DNA from: an uncultured delta proteobacterium
GTDB taxonomy: Bacteria > Desulfobacterota > Desulfobulbia > Desulfobulbales > Desulfocapsaceae
Reading direction: 5' to 3'
Length of the DNA stretch: 64,000 nt
Assembly (NCBI GenBank): GCA_903901335.1
Contig: CAIUQR010000142.1
Span: forward strand, 1-64,000
The notes under the pieces: model-generated
What the model was told of the DNA's origin: nothing
The model's input: the letters and a program-made list of their open reading frames with translations, nothing else
Databases searched by the model: none
In this document: piece after piece, positions 37,790 through 46,028 of the stretch
Layout of the letters: each line of letters begins with the position of its first letter
Position numbering within the stretch: position 1 is the stretch's first letter
Made by a program: the position numbers and the translations under genes

Positions 37790-37834
37790 TATTTTATTTC
37801 TAAGGGACGTCCCCCCCTTTCATGAAACCCCCAG

Positions 37835-38131
37835 CTAAATAGTACGGTTTGGGTCGAATCTGATTGTAAGTTTTGTTCCTGTGGCATGAGCAAAACGTTG
37901 CAGGGTGCGCGTCGACGGCATGACGCGACCACTTTCAAGACGGGCGACAACCGCTTGCTTGGTATGCATTCTACGGGCTACTTCTTCTTGTGAGAGGCCT
38001 GCTTGAGCGCGGGCCTCAATCATTGCGGATGCAAGGCTGAATTCGCTCTCCAGCTCATCATAAGCTTCTTTGTAGCCAGGTCGTTCTTTCGTCCATCGTT
38101 TATGCAGTGTGTCGAGAGATGTGCCTTTCAT
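37835..38131 (-). CDS. HigA-like XRE antitoxin (readable, partner broken)
   Basis: A 98-residue antitoxin with an XRE helix-turn-helix (GLSQEEVARRMHTKQAVVAR). It overlaps the end of a HigB-like frame by four bases in the toxin-first order. The toxin upstream is frameshifted, so this antitoxin appears to be left without a functional partner. Confidence 0.85.
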   Translation of the reverse strand: MKGTSLDTLHKRWTKERPGYKEAYDELESEFSLASAMIEARAQAGLSQEEVARRMHTKQAVVARLESGRVMPSTRTLQRFAHATGTKLTIRFDPNRTI

Positions 38132-38449
38132 AAAACCTCCTTCGCTCTTTTCAGGGCTAACGTGATCTCGGTGCGGGGTGTTCTTTGAGTTTTTTTCACA
38201 AAGACCCTAACAATAACGACTCGTTTTCCGCGAGCTGTGACATAAAGTGCTCTTGCGATCCCATCCCGACCGATCAAGCGTATCTCCCAAAGAGGACCTT
38301 CAATATGTTTAACATGTGGCTCGCGTACCCGCTCCAGTCCATGCGTCTGGATCAACTCACCGGACTCGGCGTAGTCGGGCCAGCAAGTCGTTCGGAAGAG
38401 CTTCCAACTCCTCATCGACGGTCGCATTGAGGGAGGCAATTTTCCACAT
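38128..38449 (-). pseudogene. HigB-like (Gp49/DUF891) toxin, frameshifted
   Basis: From ATG 38449 it reads MWKIASLNATVDEELEALP, the usual start of this family, then a one-base shift near 38361-38371 sends it to a stop. The remainder (GELIQTHGLERVREPHV to the end) is intact in the other frame and overlaps the higA start. The family is RelE-like mRNA interferases; here it should be inactive unless the frameshift is a sequence error. Confidence 0.8.
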
Positions 38450-38451
38450 AC

Positions 38452-38484
38452 GTTATATATAACAAAAAAGCTATAAAGGTGCAA
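38452..38484 (-). promoter_or_regulatory. higBA promoter with palindromic operator on the -10
   Basis: On the minus strand: -35 TTGCAC (38479-38484), 17-base spacer, -10 TATATA (38456-38461), with the perfect palindrome GTTATATATAAC at 38452-38463. The predicted start falls almost on the ATG at 38449, another possibly leaderless TA transcript. Confidence 0.5.
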
Positions 38485-38667
38485 GTGTCAATGAGGAACT
38501 ACAAAGGAAAAAATAGAAGGTGGATTGTCGAGCTCGCCCATTCTTGGTTTAACCGGTTTCGCAAGCTGGTACCACGATACGAAAAAACAGATCTCTCATA
38601 TAATGCGTTAAACGCTTTGGCAGCGGCTATGATCATCTTAAACAAGTTCATGGTTATTTATAGATAA
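38479..38667 (+). pseudogene. IS5-family transposase, C-terminal fragment
   Basis: Encodes RRWIVELAHSWFNRFRKLVP, RYEKTDLSYNALNALAAAMI and ends IYR, resembling the conserved C-terminus of IS5-type DDE transposases (R-W-V-E-R-x-H-S-W-F). Only the last 55 residues or so are left. It abuts the higBA promoter. Confidence 0.8.
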
Positions 38668-38734
38668 GCACTTAGCCGTGCGAGGTACCATTTTATGGTG
38701 TCGAACATGCCGTCTCTGAAAAAAACAGATACAA

Positions 38735-38968
38735 TTAGTTGGGGCGAAATTCTGCCTCAATCGTATCCGGCCCGATATCCTGCCCTTCTGGCCAGCCAAT
38801 ACCAGTAAAAAAAAGACGAACCTGCTTGAAATAATTATCATCCTGAAGTCGATTGAAAAAATCACTCCTAATATATGGAGCTACATCGAAAATACCCGAC
38901 ACTCCATCAGAAAAGACAACTGATACTTTTTTTCCTTCAAGGGGAGCAACCTGTATTATTTTTTTCAT
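38735..38968 (-). CDS. DUF2442 protein (possible TA partner)
   Basis: A 77-residue protein beginning MKKIIQVAPLEGKKVSVVFS with SGIFDVAPYI, typical of DUF2442. It follows a DUF4160 gene by two bases, a pairing widely seen and suspected to be a TA module; the function is not established. Confidence 0.75.
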   Translation of the reverse strand: MKKIIQVAPLEGKKVSVVFSDGVSGIFDVAPYIRSDFFNRLQDDNYFKQVRLFFTGIGWPEGQDIGPDTIEAEFRPN

Positions 38969-38970
38969 TC

Positions 38971-39240
38971 TTACTCCAATGGCTTAATTGGCAAAGGATT
39001 TTGACCACTCACAGCAAGTCTCCAATCAGTTAAGAGATCCTCCCTGTGGATTTCTATCCAAGCTTCAACAAGCTTCTTTTTGTTTTTTGGGAATGATCCG
39101 TTAAGAATCTCACCGTCTTCAATTGAAAAAACCGCATCATCATCTCCATAAGAAGCATGAATGTGTGGCAATTTGTGCTTCTTATCATCAAAGAAAAACA
39201 TATAAATGACAATACCATAGAACATTGAAATAGTCGGCAT
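38971..39240 (-). CDS. DUF4160 protein (possible TA partner)
   Basis: An 89-residue protein with the DUF4160 core MPTISMFYGIVIYMFF and KLPHIHASYGDDDAVFS. It sits directly upstream of the DUF2442 gene in the same operon. The start at 39240 fits the family; the frame is open to 39267. Confidence 0.78.
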   Translation of the reverse strand: MPTISMFYGIVIYMFFFDDKKHKLPHIHASYGDDDAVFSIEDGEILNGSFPKNKKKLVEAWIEIHREDLLTDWRLAVSGQNPLPIKPLE

Positions 39241-39780
39241 ACTTGCTCCGGTTCTGTTGAAATTCAATCAGCTACTTTTTCAGTTTGCCTGCTGCTTGCC
39301 GGTCAAACTCGGATACCAGCCGGCAAAGGTGGCAAGATTCATTAATGTAACCGTTATCGGGCCAAGAAGCCATCGCAGAAGTTTATGGGAAACTTAAAAA
39401 ACAGAAACCCATGGGTAAGGTACGGAATCAGTAACTCTACTCAAACTATAACTTCTGCTGCAGGTTATTGAATACCGGCAATAGCACCAACAAGGGTGCT
39501 GAATTTGCACTCAAAGAGTCTTTTTTGCCTCTCACGCAATCGCATAATAAACCAGAATCTTGAAAAAAAGCCAAAGGGGCAGACTTCCTTTACTCCACGG
39601 GAGGATGGTTTTGCAAAAAACATCGATAATATTCTCAGGAAAGCTGTAGTTGAATATTACCAAACAACTCCGGGAGCAACAAGAAGCAGAACGGTTGCAG
39701 TGCAGAATAATTGTGTACAGTGGGTGGGCCCTTTCACATCAGAAATCTCGAAGTAATCGGAGAGGCCACCAAGCGGAGTT
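39241..39780. other. Rearranged 540-base stretch of fragments
   Basis: Contains the second copy of the 127-base direct repeat (39427-39555), including the last few codons of a ydcF-like gene, and near 39737-39781 a short HepT-like scrap (plus-strand reading IRNLEVIGEATKRS). No intact gene was found. Confidence 0.6.
39427..39555. repeat. Direct repeat copy 2
   Basis: Near-identical to 37391-37517. It ends at ACCAG, after which the two copies diverge. Confidence 0.8.
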
Positions 39781-40068
39781 TCATTTCACCATGTGGATTT
39801 CAAGGCGTAAGCCGCAGGCCGCCGCGTACTTGCGGAGAGTGGCAATGGACGGTGAATGCCGTTCGTTCATGACGCTGGAAATGAGCCGCGATACTGCCGG
39901 TGGTTTGGTCCCCATACGGCGGGCGATTTCAGCCTGGGATAAGCCGGAGTCCTGCCGGGCCCGCAGAAGTTCGTCGAGCAACTTGAACTCCGGTTCCAGA
40001 CGGTCATATTCGGCCTTGACCTCCGGGTCAGTCAATAGCTTTTTGGTGAATTCTTTATGGCTTAACAT
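39781..40068 (-). CDS. HigA-like XRE antitoxin, second copy (toxin truncated)
   Basis: A 95-residue protein with an XRE helix-turn-helix (GLSQAEIARRMGTKPPAVSR). The start at 40068 begins MLSHKEFTKK. Its partner toxin upstream is cut to about 31 codons (40055-40150), so it seems to be an orphan antitoxin. Confidence 0.85.
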   Translation of the reverse strand: MLSHKEFTKKLLTDPEVKAEYDRLEPEFKLLDELLRARQDSGLSQAEIARRMGTKPPAVSRLISSVMNERHSPSIATLRKYAAACGLRLEIHMVK

Positions 40069-40150
40069 GGAGTACCTCTCCCTGAGTCTTGGGCAAAGCG
40101 GCAATTGCTTCCTGTACCTTCTCGCTATAATAATCGATGCTGTACGACAT
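40055..40150 (-). pseudogene. HigB-like toxin, deleted to a short remnant
   Basis: Reads MSYSIDYYSEKVQEAIAALP, the usual beginning of a HigB-family toxin, then KTQGEVLHVKP and stop, as if a long central deletion joined the N-terminus to a PKTQ-like tail. It overlaps the higA start by 14 bases. The toxin core is absent. Confidence 0.75.
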
Positions 40151-40171
40151 ATTTTATAATAACAAATATGT
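40147..40171. repeat. Inverted repeat at the start of the second higBA remnant
   Basis: Arms ACATATTT and AAATATGT separated by nine bases cover the toxin remnant's ATG (at 40150 on the minus strand). Probable operator. Confidence 0.5.
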
Positions 40172-40214
40172 TAACGATATGCAAGAAATCACTGATATGC
40201 TCAAAACAGCCATC

Positions 40215-40345
40215 CTAACAGTACGGGTTCTAGCCGGACATCCGCAATCGGATCGAAACTCTGGCCCGCATTACTCGCCGCTCCAAATCCTATGTCATCG
40301 AAGAAGCACTGGAACAGTATCTCGATGTAAACCTACTCATGCAAC
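40215..40345 (+). pseudogene. RHH-type antitoxin fragment
   Basis: The plus strand reads PDIRNRIETLARITRRSKSY and then VIEEALEQYLDVNLLM, the core of a CopG/RHH-type antitoxin. Its beginning is missing and it runs into the ydcF-like gene's 3' end. No toxin follows. Confidence 0.7.
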
Positions 40346-40969
40346 AAGGTAATAAACCAGCAGCTTGATATATTCGATCCAGATTGGGTGATACATCTCA
40401 TAGCTATTCTCAAAAGTTGTCGCAGCATATGGCACAACCCTGACGTCGGCAGGCAATGATCTCCTGAAAGCCAGTACAGCACGCCGCATATGCGGCGCTG
40501 AACTCACGACGACCAGTGTCTTTACATCCTTGGGAAGATTTTTGGCAATGGTTCTCGCTTCGGTTAATGTGCCGAATAAACCTACAGTCTGTGGTATCCA
40601 GATTATCCTGTCAGCGGAAATTCCGCGCCAGGCCAGATAATCAATAATCCATTGCGTTCTGGTCCAGGAAGTCTGGGCCTTGAAACTATACGGCCCTCTC
40701 GAATCATCCCGCATTATCAGTAAAGTCGATATACGTCCCATCTGGATCAAATCAGCACCGGCATCCAAACGCTCCCAAAGTGAACCCCCTCCTGCCAGGA
40801 TATAACAAGCATCCCCTCGTGCGTTTGGATCATTAACAACCAGAGGCGCAGAAAGCCAATTCCTTACAGATGCTGAGGTCGAAAGAACGACAAAAATCAG
40901 CCAGCAGACAACTAATGAGCATATTCTCTTGATAATTTTGAGACTGAGGCCTGACGACAAAATTTGCAT
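40337..40969 (-). CDS. YdcF/SanA-like (DUF218) membrane-associated protein
   Basis: A 210-residue DUF218 protein with an N-terminal membrane helix (about residues 15-35). YILAGGGSLWERLDAGADL, TEARTIAKNL and VSSAPHMRRAVLAFRRSLP match the DUF218 core, linked in other bacteria to envelope or polysaccharide functions. Two extra 3' fragments of related genes lie at 37494-37722 and at the end of the repeat 39427-39555. Its C-terminus differs from those copies (YYLVA versus YYAIA). Confidence 0.8.
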   Translation of the reverse strand: MQILSSGLSLKIIKRICSLVVCWLIFVVLSTSASVRNWLSAPLVVNDPNARGDACYILAGGGSLWERLDAGADLIQMGRISTLLIMRDDSRGPYSFKAQTSWTRTQWIIDYLAWRGISADRIIWIPQTVGLFGTLTEARTIAKNLPKDVKTLVVVSSAPHMRRAVLAFRRSLPADVRVVPYAATTFENSYEMYHPIWIEYIKLLVYYLVA

Positions 40970-41245
40970 ATTCTTGACACAAGTCCCAATAAATTGTTAG
41001 TATATCATTCTTTCTGGAAATTTGAAAAAGCATGGCAAGAGCAGGCCAAGCGTACCCTTTCGGAATCAAAATAGTCCCAATAAACCGAAGGAAGAGTACA
41101 GTGACCTGCCAGCATTATTGTAACCAATCTAATTAGACAATGGAACAGTTAAACACCAACGGCTTTGCTGATTCTACCTGTATCGAAATTCTTTGCCTCT
41201 ATCCGACTAAAGTGAACTATAGTGTTCCTAATATGGAGAAGCGGA

Positions 41246-42373
41246 ATGCCGCCGATTAATACAAACCAGCCACGAGTAATGCATGTAGTCCCGACCCTTC
41301 ATAGTTGTGGTGGGGCTGAACAACTTGTATACAGAATGGTTCGCAGTATGATCAGCGAGCAATTATCGCCAATTGTCTGCTGTATCCATTCCCTGGGTGA
41401 TCTCGGCCTTCAATTGCAGAAAGAGGGAGTGAAAGTCTATTGCAGACAGCAGAGAAGCACATTGGATATTGGATTAATTTTATGGATGAGTCATATACTC
41501 AGAGATGAAAATATACAGGTAGTTCACGCACATATGTATGCAGCTTTTATTTGCTCCGTCCCTGCGGCATTTATTTCCGGGAGGACTAAAGTCGTTTATA
41601 CCGTACATGGGCGTCTATTTCCGGAAAAAAGAATGTGGAAACGCCGAATTATTAATCCATTATGGTCCTTTGGCGTCGACCAATTTGTTTCAATTTCGGA
41701 GAAAACCAAGGAGGCAATGGCGTATTATGATTTTCATCCTGAAAAGAGAATTCGAGTCATTCATAATGGGATACACCTCGGCACCACTATCGACGGCTCG
41801 GACATTCAAACCATGCGGGCTGCATTGGGACTTGATGAAAACAGCGCTATTTTGGGAACGGCTGCCCGATTGGAAGAGATAAAAAACATTCCCATGATGC
41901 TTCGTGCTGTCAGGAAGGTACTGGAGGTTATACCCGATCTCTATCTGCTTATTGCTGGTGATGGAAGCAAAACTCAGGACCTTGAAATTTATGCGGAAGA
42001 ACTTGGTATCTCACAGCATGTAAAATTTCTTGGCCTGAGAAACGATCTCGAAAGGATTTATCCGCTTTTTGGTGTCTTTTTACTCTCCTCGTTCACAGAA
42101 GGGATTTCTGTTTCGCTGCTTGAGGCAATGTCATATGGGATTCCAGCCGTTGTCACAGATGTTGGAGGCAATTCAGAGGTGGTAATTGAAGGCGAGACAG
42201 GATACCTGGTCCCTTCCGATAATGACGCTCTCATGGCGGACAGAATTCTCAAGCTGCTTAGGAACAAAGAACAAGCCTTCAGGTTTGGAGCCAATACTCA
42301 AGACAGGGTCCTGAAACATTTCTCATTCGAGGGGATGATGGATGAATATATGGGTATTTACAGATCATTTTGA
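41246..42373 (+). CDS. GT4-type glycosyltransferase
   Basis: A 375-residue retaining glycosyltransferase (GT4 family). The N-terminal acceptor domain begins RVMHVVPTLHSCGGAEQLVY, and the C-terminal nucleotide-sugar domain shows LLSSFTEGISVSLLEAMSYG, the E-x7-E-type motif. Start chosen at 41246 (GGAGAAGCGG before it); the frame can also open with GTG at 41222. It begins the plus-strand set with the AsnB-like gene. Sugar specificity unknown. Confidence 0.87.
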   Translation: MPPINTNQPRVMHVVPTLHSCGGAEQLVYRMVRSMISEQLSPIVCCIHSLGDLGLQLQKEGVKVYCRQQRSTLDIGLILWMSHILRDENIQVVHAHMYAAFICSVPAAFISGRTKVVYTVHGRLFPEKRMWKRRIINPLWSFGVDQFVSISEKTKEAMAYYDFHPEKRIRVIHNGIHLGTTIDGSDIQTMRAALGLDENSAILGTAARLEEIKNIPMMLRAVRKVLEVIPDLYLLIAGDGSKTQDLEIYAEELGISQHVKFLGLRNDLERIYPLFGVFLLSSFTEGISVSLLEAMSYGIPAVVTDVGGNSEVVIEGETGYLVPSDNDALMADRILKLLRNKEQAFRFGANTQDRVLKHFSFEGMMDEYMGIYRSF

Positions 42374-42434
42374 ATAAGAGTCAGGTTTAGGCAGAAATAG
42401 CTCTATTCGGATAACACAACGACTTGGAGAATAT

Positions 42435-44330
42435 ATGTCAGGTATTTTCGGTTGTATAATTGGCAGGGCAAATGCTGAACAACGGGAAAATGCCGCCGCC
42501 GGCATGTCACAAGAGCTTGAGTTTCGCGGTGATATAGTCGAGTACTTTCATGCAAGTGAAGACGTATTCTTTGGAGGGAGGCATTTTGCTCATGAGAAAT
42601 GTACGCCGTGTTTCTCGGATGTGTCGTGTATTGTGGTGATGGAGGGAGAAATCTATAATAAAACTCAGCTGATTGATAGATTCGATCTCGAAAAAAATGC
42701 CTCTGATGGCAAAATTGTTTCAGTTGCATACAGCAAACTTGGGGTAGGATTTGCAAATGACTTTAATGGGATATTTGCGATAGCGATCTATGACAAAAAA
42801 AGCAGACAGATAGTACTCGTTAGAGATCATGTCGGATCAAAAAGTCTCTTTTATGCAAAGAACGCCAAAGGAATATTTTTTGCGACTACTATTAAGGCGT
42901 TGCTCAGAACTGACTTGATTGATAGAAAACTCTCCATAAACAGCATTCACTCATACTTTTCATCTACAAGTATTTCACCACCTGACACGATGTTTTCTGA
43001 CATACACTGTCTTCGGCCGGGCACAACAATCACTTTGTCCGAAAATAGGGAAACAAGAGAGCATACATATTGGAATATCAGGGATATTCAGGAAGATTAC
43101 AGCCGGACCTTAAATGACTTTACCGATGAATTGCGTGGTTTGATAATAGATGCCGTTAAATTGAGAGGTGAACATGGCGGACATTACGGGAGCATTGTCA
43201 GTGGAGGTGTTGATTCGAGTGTAGTAACTGCACTTCTGGCTCTGAATCTGGATAACAAAGAGATGCTTTCGGCCTTTTCGATTGTTTTCGAGGAAAAACC
43301 ATACAGCGATGAGCCCTTACAAAGGATCATGTATGATTCATTCAATCTGAAACCCTACAGTGCGAATATATCTGCAAGAGAGTATTGGGATACATTGCTG
43401 GAGGCCGTCAACCACCTGGATAGTCCCGTTAATGATGATGCGGTGGTTGGTATGTATCGAGTTTTTAAGCTTGCCCGTTCAGCGGAATGTACCGCCCTCT
43501 TTGAAGGGGAAGCTGCCGATGAACTGTTTTTTACCGGGCATATTCATGCAGAGCGACAATTTCAGAAATTTTTATTGATCCCTTATGGCCTGCGAAAAAC
43601 TCTTATTCCTCCAATAGTCGGGCACACAGTTTTTGGAACAGGGATTGACAAAAAAATCCGGCGTTTTCTTTTCAGGCTTGGACTGAGCGATACCGAACGC
43701 AGGCTTCTTGTCCTTCCAAGTTTTTATCGGACATCTCGATCGATTATTCGTCGCGAAATTGCAAGAGAAGCGTTAGATCCACTTGCAACAGCTCGAGGGT
43801 ACCTGCTTGAAACAAGGTTAAGGGATCCCCTTAATATTTATTACTATGGACTACTTAAAACCTTTCTGCCCGATGACCTCCTTTTCAAGAATGAACGAGC
43901 AGCATCAGCCAACCAGATCTGTAACCGGACCCCTTTTATTGACTATCGACTTGCGGAGCTGGCATTCAAAATTCCTGAGCGATTTAAGGTAAGAAAACCA
44001 ACCGACAATGATGACGGCACAAAGATTGTGTATAAAAAGGCTGTTGAGGGAATTATTCCCGATCAGATACTGAAACGGAAAAAAACACGTGGTTTCAGTC
44101 AGCCGTCATCCGGATGGTACAGAGATCAATTAAAAGATGAAGTCCACGATCTTCTTTTCGGCAAAGATGCTTTATATCCAGAGTATCTTGATACAAGTTA
44201 TGTAAATGAAATATATCATAAGCATCAAAACAATATTTCTGCATATGACTGTCTCATTACCTCACTTGTTATTTTTGAAATTTGGCTGCAAAAATATTCT
44301 AAATCCAAGCCGCTGTGCTACCAGCATTAA
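42435..44330 (+). CDS. Asparagine-synthetase-like protein lacking the glutaminase cysteine
   Basis: A 631-residue AsnB homologue: class II glutaminase-like domain (about residues 1-210) and ATP-pyrophosphatase domain with SIVSGGVDSSVVTALLAL. It begins MSGIFG where active glutaminases have MCGI, so the nucleophile Cys2 is replaced by Ser and it should not use glutamine that way. It may use ammonia or carry out another adenylation-amide reaction, as in some sugar or peptide pathways. It contrasts with the MCGI enzyme at 57327-59237. Confidence 0.85.
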   Translation: MSGIFGCIIGRANAEQRENAAAGMSQELEFRGDIVEYFHASEDVFFGGRHFAHEKCTPCFSDVSCIVVMEGEIYNKTQLIDRFDLEKNASDGKIVSVAYSKLGVGFANDFNGIFAIAIYDKKSRQIVLVRDHVGSKSLFYAKNAKGIFFATTIKALLRTDLIDRKLSINSIHSYFSSTSISPPDTMFSDIHCLRPGTTITLSENRETREHTYWNIRDIQEDYSRTLNDFTDELRGLIIDAVKLRGEHGGHYGSIVSGGVDSSVVTALLALNLDNKEMLSAFSIVFEEKPYSDEPLQRIMYDSFNLKPYSANISAREYWDTLLEAVNHLDSPVNDDAVVGMYRVFKLARSAECTALFEGEAADELFFTGHIHAERQFQKFLLIPYGLRKTLIPPIVGHTVFGTGIDKKIRRFLFRLGLSDTERRLLVLPSFYRTSRSIIRREIAREALDPLATARGYLLETRLRDPLNIYYYGLLKTFLPDDLLFKNERAASANQICNRTPFIDYRLAELAFKIPERFKVRKPTDNDDGTKIVYKKAVEGIIPDQILKRKKTRGFSQPSSGWYRDQLKDEVHDLLFGKDALYPEYLDTSYVNEIYHKHQNNISAYDCLITSLVIFEIWLQKYSKSKPLCYQH

Positions 44331-44418
44331 ACAGAAACCCGGCAGGACTTGAATTTACAGAAAAGAAATTGCTTTATCAGTCTTAAAGGACAAACAATGT
44401 TGATCGCCTATCTGTTTT

Positions 44419-44691
44419 TTAGTATGAAATATCAAGTCGGAAAGTAGAATCGAAAATCATATTGGCGTCCTTTGAGTTTATCACTTCAGGCAACCTTGAA
44501 AAATTACCTTCCCCTTCTACATCTGCGTTACGTTCAAAACTTTATCTTGTAACCATTACATGTCTGCAGTAAAATTTCTCATATACCTCGGCCTTGATCT
44601 CAAAGGATAATTCGATTTTCTCAAGATAGTCTTCAATAATGTGCTTCAACGGATTTATCTTGGTTTGATAGAATCTGCAGGGAAGCCTATG
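44419..44691 (-). pseudogene. Decayed minus-strand gene of unknown function
   Basis: A 90-codon minus-strand frame, broken by one TAA, reads protein-like on both sides: FYQTKINPLKHIIEDYLEKI upstream and SFERNADVEGEGNFSRLPEV downstream. It is the only content found in the 374-base gap between the AsnB-like gene and the secreted protein. I do not recognise the family. Confidence 0.35.
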
Positions 44692-44704
44692 GGACGGGAG
44701 CAAC

Positions 44705-45976
44705 ATGAAATCTATTATTTTCCTATGTCGTATACTGTTTACGTTTCTGTTTATTGTGATTTCTGCTGTTGTAGCAGGGGGAGAACCTCAGAGCACCCTT
44801 AAAAAACCAGCAGGGAAATTACTCAACAAAGAAAGTCTTGTGTATGAGGGTGCTTTTCGCCTTCCTCATGACCGTTATGGAAGTTCCTCTTTCGACTACG
44901 GGGGCACCGCTATAACGTATTATTCCGCTCATAATTCTTTATACTTGGTGGGGCATAACTCACAACAGAATGTTGCAGAGATAGCAGTCCCCGAGATCAA
45001 AAAAGGTGATGCTGTCTCCGATTTATCTATCGCAAAAGTACTGCAGCCATTTTCTGATATAACCAATGGAAACAAGAATAAAATTCTTAAAAATAATGAG
45101 ATCTATGAGGGTGATCAGGTAAAGATTGGAGGATTGTTGGTTTATGATGACAGCCTTATTGGTACGGTCTACGGTTATTATGATGCTGGTGGTAGGGCGT
45201 TTCTTTCACATTTTATATCAGGTACCAATTTTGAGAAGGGCTATGAATTCAAGGGAATGTACAAAGTTGGAGAAACTAATCAATCAAGCTTCGTGTCCGG
45301 CTACATGGCAAATATCCCAAAAGAATGGCAGCCGTTTCTTGGAGGTTCTGCTCTCACTGGGAATGCGGCTCTTTCGATTATCGGCCGTACTTCATTTGGA
45401 CCCTCAGTCTTTGTATTCAATCCTCACGATCTCGGACTTAAAAATCCTGTTCCTGCAAAACCTTTAGTTTATTATCCATCCGCTCATCCAACATTAGGAA
45501 AATATGATGAGACAAACCCCAATTTTAATGGAACCACCACAATTAAAGGGGTTGTGTTTCCTGTCGGAAGCAGAAGTATTCTTTTTTTCGGCAGCCATGG
45601 CACAGGTAAGTACTGTTATGGTATCGGTGGGAAAGACGGACACTGCGTTGACCCTGCTAACTCTAACAAGGGGGATCATGGTTACCCATACAAGTATCAA
45701 GTCTGGGCTTACGATGTAGACAACCTGTTGCGTATTAGAAAAGAAAATAAAAATCCATGGGATGCCACGCCGTACGCTGTGTGGAATTTTGATCTGCCCT
45801 TTCAGCCAGAGTTCAGGCAAATCTTAGGTGCAGCTTATGATCCCTCAAGTCAAAGAATTTTTCTCTCGCAATATCATGGTGATAATGAATTTCCTGTTAT
45901 TCATGTGTTCAGGATTTCACTGGATTCCGATAGGGGAAAAATGCCAGCATATTTGACGTTACCCCCCAAAAACTGA
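44705..45976 (+). CDS. Secreted protein of unknown function with IS-derived tail
   Basis: A 423-residue protein with a signal peptide (residues about 1-24) and no domain that I recognise. Repeated motifs such as YYSAHNSLYLVGHNSQ and FFGSHGTGKYCYGIGGKDG suggest a beta-propeller-like or glycan-interacting fold, but this is guesswork. Its last residues (PAYLTLPPKN) are encoded by what looks like an IS3-type end. A copy of its natural 3' end (ISLDSDRGGK then stop) is at 47507-47535, so the gene has been extended by rearrangement. Confidence 0.65.
   Translation: MKSIIFLCRILFTFLFIVISAVVAGGEPQSTLKKPAGKLLNKESLVYEGAFRLPHDRYGSSSFDYGGTAITYYSAHNSLYLVGHNSQQNVAEIAVPEIKKGDAVSDLSIAKVLQPFSDITNGNKNKILKNNEIYEGDQVKIGGLLVYDDSLIGTVYGYYDAGGRAFLSHFISGTNFEKGYEFKGMYKVGETNQSSFVSGYMANIPKEWQPFLGGSALTGNAALSIIGRTSFGPSVFVFNPHDLGLKNPVPAKPLVYYPSAHPTLGKYDETNPNFNGTTTIKGVVFPVGSRSILFFGSHGTGKYCYGIGGKDGHCVDPANSNKGDHGYPYKYQVWAYDVDNLLRIRKENKNPWDATPYAVWNFDLPFQPEFRQILGAAYDPSSQRIFLSQYHGDNEFPVIHVFRISLDSDRGKMPAYLTLPPKN
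45917..45933. repeat. 17-base direct repeat flanking an inserted segment
   Basis: TCACTGGATTCCGATAG occurs here and again at 47507-47523. The intervening 1.6 kb holds an IS3 remnant and a broken acyltransferase gene. Confidence 0.75.
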
Positions 45977-46028
45977 ACCATTGCGGAGTTGGTGATTTTA
46001 GTCTAAAAATCCCCAAAAAGAGAAAGTC

